From positions 17,543 to 81,542 of the forward strand of contig CAZSNT010000025.1 in the NCBI GenBank assembly GCA_964607765.1: a DNA stretch of 64,000 nucleotides, in the 5' to 3' direction. Below, one piece after another: positions 59,994 through 64,000 of the stretch; position 1 is the first letter of the stretch; every line of letters starts with the position of its first letter. A model generated the notes under the pieces. It searched no databases, was not told the origin of the DNA, and was given only the letters and a program-made list of their open reading frames with translations. Source of the DNA: CAZSNT01 sp964607765 (GTDB lineage: Bacteria; Verrucomicrobiota; Lentisphaeria; Oligosphaerales; JABHEG01). Both the position numbers and the translations under genes were made by a program.

Positions 59994-61001
59994 ATGCCCC
60001 CAACGCCTCTCCTCCTGAACCTGGCCCTGTTCGCGCTCGGCCTCTACATCATCATCAAAGGCAGCGACCTGTTCCTCGACAGCGCGGTCTGGATCGCGCG
60101 CGCCTCCGGCGTCTCGCAACTCATCATCGGCGCCACTGTGGTCAGTCTCTGCACGACGCTCCCCGAACTCGTTTCGTCCTGCACCGCGTCCATCAAGGGC
60201 GCCGTGGACATGGCGCTCGGCAACGCCATCGGCTCGGTCGTCTGCAACACAGGGTTCATTCTGGGCGGCATCCTCATGTTCATCGTGGCACGGGCCAAGC
60301 GCGAGATCTACCTGATCAAAGGCATCTTCATGCTGGGCACGATTGCAACCGCCCTGCTTCTGCTCATGAAAGATCCGTCTTCGGCACGACCGCCCCAGAT
60401 CACCCGCGCTGAAGGCTGTGTGCTGCTGATCGTGCTCGTCATCTATCTGGTGGTGAACTACTACGAGTCAATCCACACTGTCGATCCGCCGCTGGACCCT
60501 GATTCGGAAGAACCACCCCCCGCCACCCCGGACAAGCAGGAGTGGACGCGGCACGGCGTGCTGTTCGCCGTCGGCGCCTTCCTCGTCACGGTCGGCGCGT
60601 ATCTGCTGATCGAGTTCGGACAGAGGCTGGCGCGCGATTTCGGCGTCAAGGAAGCAGTGATCTCGCTGGTGTTCGTCGCTTTCGGCACATCGTTGCCCGA
60701 GTTGTTCACTGCAATCAGCGCGGTGCGCAAGAAGGCGTCGCAGATCTCCATTGGCAATATCTTCGGTGCGAACGTGCTCAACATCGGCCTGGTGACCGGC
60801 GCCTCCGCCACCATCCGCCCCCTCATCATCGACGACCAGTTCCTGCTGCGCTTCGACGTACCCGTGGCCCTCGTGCTCTGCACCGTCGCCTTCGTCAGCG
60901 GCGTGGCAACCGGCAGAATGGGCAAGCGCACGGGCTACGTGCTGCTCACCTTCTACGGCGCCTACCTCGCCTCAATGCTCCTTCTCGGCCGGGTCGGATG
61001 A
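59994..61001 (+). CDS. Ca2+/cation:Na+ (CaCA) antiporter
   Basis: The 335-aa membrane protein has about ten hydrophobic segments and the two antiparallel alpha-repeats of the CaCA superfamily. The second is canonical (VFVAFGTSLPELFTAISA...SIGNIFGANVLNIGLV); the first is altered (GATVVSLCTTLPELVSSC...LGNAIGSVVCNTGFIL), with CTT replacing the usual GTS before LPEL. Acidic Glu residues of both repeats are kept. It is of the YrbG type and probably exchanges sodium or protons for calcium or another cation. A long acidic/Pro-rich loop separates the halves. Confidence 0.9.
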   Translation: MPPTPLLLNLALFALGLYIIIKGSDLFLDSAVWIARASGVSQLIIGATVVSLCTTLPELVSSCTASIKGAVDMALGNAIGSVVCNTGFILGGILMFIVARAKREIYLIKGIFMLGTIATALLLLMKDPSSARPPQITRAEGCVLLIVLVIYLVVNYYESIHTVDPPLDPDSEEPPPATPDKQEWTRHGVLFAVGAFLVTVGAYLLIEFGQRLARDFGVKEAVISLVFVAFGTSLPELFTAISAVRKKASQISIGNIFGANVLNIGLVTGASATIRPLIIDDQFLLRFDVPVALVLCTVAFVSGVATGRMGKRTGYVLLTFYGAYLASMLLLGRVG

Positions 61002-61197
61002 CCCCAGGGCACGTGCGGGAAGGTCACTGGTCAGTGCGACTGCGGTCGGCAGCCGTTGATCGCATCCGATCGCTGTCGGTGTGCCTCCGGGCGCACGCAT
61101 CCGTAATGCCTCAGCTACGGGTGGCGCGTGGCGGTCAGGGGCTGCCCGCCGTACATCCGCGAGTAGGCCGCGCGGCCCCCCCGCCTTCGCGGGCGCG

Positions 61198-61249
61198 GCA
61201 GAGCGCTGCTACGGCGCGGCGACGGCCGAGCGGCACGGTAGCGCTCTGC
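61198..61249. repeat. Inverted repeat in the 365-bp spacer 61002-61366
   Basis: GCAGAGCGCTGCTAC (61198-61212) can pair with GTAGCGCTCTGC (61238-61249) with a 2-base bulge, around a GC-rich loop. It could be a terminator for the antiporter gene (no clear T-run) or a palindromic element. The rest of the interval shows no gene; period-7 units (CCATCCG, ACATCCC) occur near 61270. Confidence 0.5.
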
Positions 61250-61366
61250 TCCTCACGTGACCGGTTGCCCCATCCGACATCCCGCTTTGAACTCCCTCCC
61301 GAACGCGCTACAGTACCAGCTTGTTCAAACCGCCATCCGGAGGAAGAAAGCGAAAGGATTGACACC

Positions 61367-62155
61367 ATGGATCGTGATTTCTGGAAACGACTCGTGCTCG
61401 GACTGACCGTGGCATCACTGGCCCTGGCAATGCAGACTCTCCACGCTCAAGAAGCCGCGGACGACGCAGGCGAAACCGAAGTGGTCATGGAAGAAGAGAC
61501 CCCGGCGGAAGCCCAGGACAAGCTCTGGCCCGTAACCCGCCTCGATCAGGCCTTCCTCAAGGCCAACCGCAGCCGCGCATTCTGGGCCCAGGAACTGCTG
61601 CGCAGACGCCAAAGAGTCGAAGAGGCGCAGACCGACACAGAGCGTGACGCACTCAAGCAGGATATAGCAACCGCGGAACGCAACTTCCGCAACATCCACA
61701 ACGCCATGGCTATCGTGTTCGGGGTCGGCAACCGGCGCCAGTACGAGTACAACCCCATCAACTCCACGGTCTACCTCGTGGTGGGCAGGGTCGACCAGGC
61801 CTTCTCGAAAGGCGTGCGCACCCTCAACTCGCTGCGCGGGTTCGTCCAGCGCCAGAACACGCTGAAAGAGGCCGAAACGGACGAGAAGAAGCTGGAGGAA
61901 ATCGACGGTCAGATCAAGACCGCAACACGCCAGTACAACGTCGTCGCGGCATCCATGCAGCTGATCTTCGGCTATGCCCAGACGCGTAACTACCAGTACA
62001 ACCCCGCCAACTCCACGCTGTACCTGAAAATCACCGACACGGAACTCGAGAAGCTCCAGGACCAGCTGCGGGCGCGCCAAGACGACACTGAAGAAGCCGA
62101 CGCCGGAGCCGACGCACCTGAGGAAGCCGCGCCGGCCGAGGACAAAGCGGAGTAA
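61367..62155 (+). CDS. Secreted protein with two repeats of a YxYNPxNSTxYL motif
   Basis: The 262-aa product has a signal peptide (LGLTVASLALAMQTLHAQ). Two helical repeats each end in the same signature: RQYEYNPINSTVYL (about residue 127) and RNYQYNPANSTLYL (about residue 208), each preceded by about 30 residues of coiled-coil-like sequence (DIATAERNFRNIHNAMAIVF and QIKTATRQYNVVAASMQLIF). N- and C-terminal tails are acidic and Ala/Glu-rich. No family is recognised. GGAGGAAG-type ribosome site and a strong terminator frame it as a single-gene unit. Confidence 0.85.
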   Translation: MDRDFWKRLVLGLTVASLALAMQTLHAQEAADDAGETEVVMEEETPAEAQDKLWPVTRLDQAFLKANRSRAFWAQELLRRRQRVEEAQTDTERDALKQDIATAERNFRNIHNAMAIVFGVGNRRQYEYNPINSTVYLVVGRVDQAFSKGVRTLNSLRGFVQRQNTLKEAETDEKKLEEIDGQIKTATRQYNVVAASMQLIFGYAQTRNYQYNPANSTLYLKITDTELEKLQDQLRARQDDTEEADAGADAPEEAAPAEDKAE

Positions 62156-62191
62156 AGACTCCCCCCCATTTCGGCAAACTTGTCGATCACA

Positions 62192-62236
62192 GGGCCTGCC
62201 CGCCTGCACCACCGCAGCGGGCAGGCCCTTTCTTTC
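62192..62236 (+). terminator. Strong rho-independent terminator
   Basis: GGGCCTGCCCGC (62192-62203) and GCGGGCAGGCCC (62217-62228) form a perfect 12-bp stem around a 13-base loop, followed by TTTCTTTC. It lies 37 bp after the preceding stop. Confidence 0.9.
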
Positions 62237-62241
62237 CCCCC

Positions 62242-62336
62242 CATCCGTAAGCCCTCCCCGCATCCGTAAGCTCTTCCCCTATCCGCAGGCTCTTCCCCCA
62301 TCCGTAGGCTCTTCCCCCATCCGTAGGCCTGCATCC
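62242..62336. repeat. 19-bp tandem repeat array, second locus
   Basis: Five units start at 62242, 62261, 62280, 62299 and 62318, exactly 19 bp apart, consensus CATCCGTAGGCTCTTCCCC with a few substitutions. Family shared with 57376-57614. It sits directly downstream of a terminator and ahead of the tRNA. Confidence 0.93.
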
Positions 62337-62417
62337 CGCACCAGACTCCCACCGAATCGCACCCTACACCTTGCCAAATCAGCCCGTCGCGCTACTTTAT
62401 CCGTCCCTCATCACCGC

Positions 62418-62509
62418 GGAGAGGTGACAGAGTGGACGAATGTGCAGCACTGGAAATGCTGTGTCCCGTTTACGCGGGACCCAGGGTTCGAATCCCTGCC
62501 TCTCCGCCA
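62418..62509 (+). tRNA. tRNA-Ser(GGA)
   Basis: A 92-nt tRNA with acceptor stem GGAGAGG/CCTCTCC, discriminator G, encoded CCA, anticodon stem CAGCA/TGCTG and loop CTGGAAA giving anticodon GGA (62452-62454), which reads UCC/UCU codons. A long variable arm (GTCCCGTTTACGCGGGAC) and the T-loop GGTTCGAATCC are present, as expected of class II tRNA-Ser. Confidence 0.97.
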
Positions 62510-62819
62510 TCTTCTCTTCCTGTCTCGCTTTCGCATCCGTTATCCGGTTGGACTGACAGAGGAGTTGCCTGATTCCGGTCAACGCGGACAGATCCGTGAT
62601 CGCGTTTCCGCCGCAGAACAACTCAACGAGCTGAAGCCCTGCGAGCGGCGACAGGTCTGTGATCTGCCGCTCCTGCAGGCCGACGCGCATGACCTTGCCT
62701 TCCGCGAGCAGGAACCTGCCTTTTCTTGTGTAGTCCGGGTTCGCAGCTCTCAGCGCCGCTTCGAGCTGTCCGGCACCATTCCGGGCCTCATTGGCAAAGC
62801 TGCACATCAGGGCGATCAC
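62510..62819 (-). pseudogene. Leucine-rich-repeat gene fragment
   Basis: On the minus strand, from an ATG at 62819, about 90 residues read as leucine-rich repeats of the internalin type (LQERQITDLSPLAGLQLVEL, GGNAITDLSALTGIRQLL, NRITDAKA) after a lead-in ALRAANPDYTRKGRF. The frame then runs into the tRNA-Ser gene without a stop, where the translation is meaningless. Such LRRs often form the C-terminal part of Ser/Thr kinases in this group, so this is probably a detached remnant. It is divergent from the kinase at 62900. Confidence 0.55.
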
Positions 62820-62899
62820 CTTGCAAGTGCCAGCCAGCCAAGATACGATAATCCTAACACCTACTCTGAACAGCGGGACCTGGGGGAAAGAAGGGCATA

Positions 62900-63967
62900 G
62901 TGGCTTCCTCGCAGCAACTGCAGGACTCGGCGGCTCCCGAACTGCCGCCGCGGAACTACGAAACGGGCGACGAAATCGCGCGCGGCGGCATGGGGGCTGT
63001 ACGCTCGGTGTTTGACGGGAATATCCGGCGCGACGTGGCCATGAAAGTGCTGCTGGAGGGCGCGGGCGCGTCTGAAGGCAAGATCCTGCGGTTCGTGAAC
63101 GAGGCGCAGGTTACCGGCCAGCTCGAGCACCCGAGCATTGTGCCGGTCTACGAGCTCGGCACCGACGCCGCCGGGAACGTGTTCTACACCATGAAGAAGG
63201 TGCAGGGGACGACGCTCAAGGACATCCTGCAGAGCATTGCCGCCGGGAATCGTGACGCGATCGCGGAGTACCCGCTGAGTCACCTGCTGACCGTCTTCCT
63301 GAAAGCCTGCGACGCGGTCGCATTCGCACATTCGCGCGGCGTCGTTCACCGGGACCTGAAGCCCGAGAACATCATGATCGGCGAGTTCGGTGAAGTGCTG
63401 GTCATGGACTGGGGACTGGCGAAGGTGCTGCGCACCGGGGACGGGGAGGACCGCAGGACTGCAGGGCCGCAGGACTACGGGACCGGGCTGGAGCAAGGCG
63501 GTCCTCCGCCATCCCACGAGGCGCGTGGCCTGCCGGCCGGGGAACGCAGAACATCCAACGCAGAACGCAGAACGCAGAAGGGGGTTGCCCCAACCGCGAA
63601 CGGTGAACCGCGAGCCGTGAACCGGGCTCCATCCTCCTCCATCGACTCCGTGCGTTCCGGTGAATCCGGTGACATCCTCAAGACCATGGACGGACAGGTC
63701 ATGGGCACGCCGCAGTTCATGGCGCCGGAGCAGGCGTTGGGCAAGATCGACGCAATCGATGCGCGCACCGACATCTACGCGCTCGGCGCGATCCTCTACA
63801 ACATCCTCGCTCTCCGCCCACCGATCGAGGGCAACAACGTCGGCCAGGTCCTGCTCAAGGTCGCCAAGGGCGCCATCACCCCGCCTACAGCGATCACTGG
63901 AGTGCGAGACTTCGTCGAGCATCCGAGCAATCGCGCCGGCAAGCCTGCGCTAACTGCCAGATCTTGA
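62900..63967 (+). CDS. Hanks-type Ser/Thr protein kinase with repeat-derived insertion and shortened C-terminus
   Basis: The 355-aa protein has a Gly-rich loop (ARGGMGAVR), VAMKV with Lys49, EHPSIVPVYELG, the catalytic HRDLKPEN (150-157), DWG in place of DFG (Asp170), then about 100 residues before APEQ, where 25-35 are usual. Part of this insertion (63543-63577 and 63593-63627) is encoded by 7-bp tandem repeats. Kinase homology resumes at GTPQFMAPEQ and continues through RTDIYALGAILYNILALRPP, but the frame stops at 63967, before the last helices of the fold are complete, so the protein may be truncated or frameshifted near the window edge. Confidence 0.82.
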   Translation: MASSQQLQDSAAPELPPRNYETGDEIARGGMGAVRSVFDGNIRRDVAMKVLLEGAGASEGKILRFVNEAQVTGQLEHPSIVPVYELGTDAAGNVFYTMKKVQGTTLKDILQSIAAGNRDAIAEYPLSHLLTVFLKACDAVAFAHSRGVVHRDLKPENIMIGEFGEVLVMDWGLAKVLRTGDGEDRRTAGPQDYGTGLEQGGPPPSHEARGLPAGERRTSNAERRTQKGVAPTANGEPRAVNRAPSSSIDSVRSGESGDILKTMDGQVMGTPQFMAPEQALGKIDAIDARTDIYALGAILYNILALRPPIEGNNVGQVLLKVAKGAITPPTAITGVRDFVEHPSNRAGKPALTARS

Positions 63968-64000
63968 GAGTCTGAAGCTTCGGGAATTGGGTAACACTCC

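Noticed and set aside
62397..62509. Extension of the LRR gene through the tRNA
   Set aside because: The translated residues there are simply the reverse complement of tRNA-Ser, a common annotation artefact.

Overview
The window is a GC-rich bacterial metagenome-type scaffold with two 100-N joins (53683-53782 and 57427-57526). Gene content suggests a Gram-negative member of the PVC superphylum, most like Kiritimatiellota/Lentisphaerota. The grounds are a sulfatase, GH29 and URO-D-like glycan-degradation block, a chimeric beta-propeller/cytochrome/FGE-domain protein, a Hanks-type Ser/Thr kinase, outer-membrane barrels, and many short intergenic tandem repeats. The phylum is an inference from content; no rRNA is present.

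Layout. 1-5181 is the 3' half of the S10/spc ribosomal operon (rplN to secY), without rpmD and ending at secY. 5304-6275 is dus. 6272-15133 is a catabolic island: URO-D-like methyltransferase (minus strand), Cys-type sulfatase, cupin sugar-isomerase-like protein, a 1187-aa chimera, an AraC-like remnant and a GH29 alpha-L-fucosidase, consistent with use of a sulfated fucose-containing glycan. 15143-23553 (minus) is one operon of three SPFH/band-7 membrane proteins, a P1B metal ATPase, an ABC ATPase without a permease and a TPR protein. 24084-34945 is mixed housekeeping and regulation: YjbQ, a HAD-like capsule-type protein, PriA, a receiver-GAF-histidine kinase, a histone-deacetylase-like protein, an uncharacterised protein paired with a ClpX-like unfoldase that lacks the zinc domain, and a second histidine kinase.

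34946-44810 holds a hairpin-rich convergent intergenic region, gnd, a coiled-coil zinc-ribbon membrane protein and a tight three-gene exported cassette of unknown function (1278-aa secreted protein, 163-aa secreted protein, 736-aa barrel-like protein). 44989-51647 (minus) is an apparent operon of an internally duplicated SorC-like regulator, a TatD-like hydrolase and a SWIM-SNF2 helicase. 51844-57129 has a heparinase-C-domain secreted protein, a cyclase-homology protein cut by a scaffold gap, cysE, dtd and an OmpW-like porin. 57703-61001 is argF, pyrB and a CaCA antiporter. 61367-63967 carries a secreted internally duplicated protein, a 19-bp repeat array, tRNA-Ser(GGA), an LRR remnant and a Ser/Thr kinase whose activation segment contains an insertion made partly of 7-bp tandem repeats.

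The most unusual threads are: (i) 7-bp, 13-bp and 19-bp tandem repeats scattered between genes, one set lying inside a kinase reading frame; (ii) the SPFH-triad/metal-ATPase operon; (iii) the exported cassette at 38-45 kb; (iv) the zinc-domain-less ClpX-like unfoldase with its partner; and (v) the tandem-duplicated SorC-like protein. All functional statements come from reading motifs and context; no database search was run.
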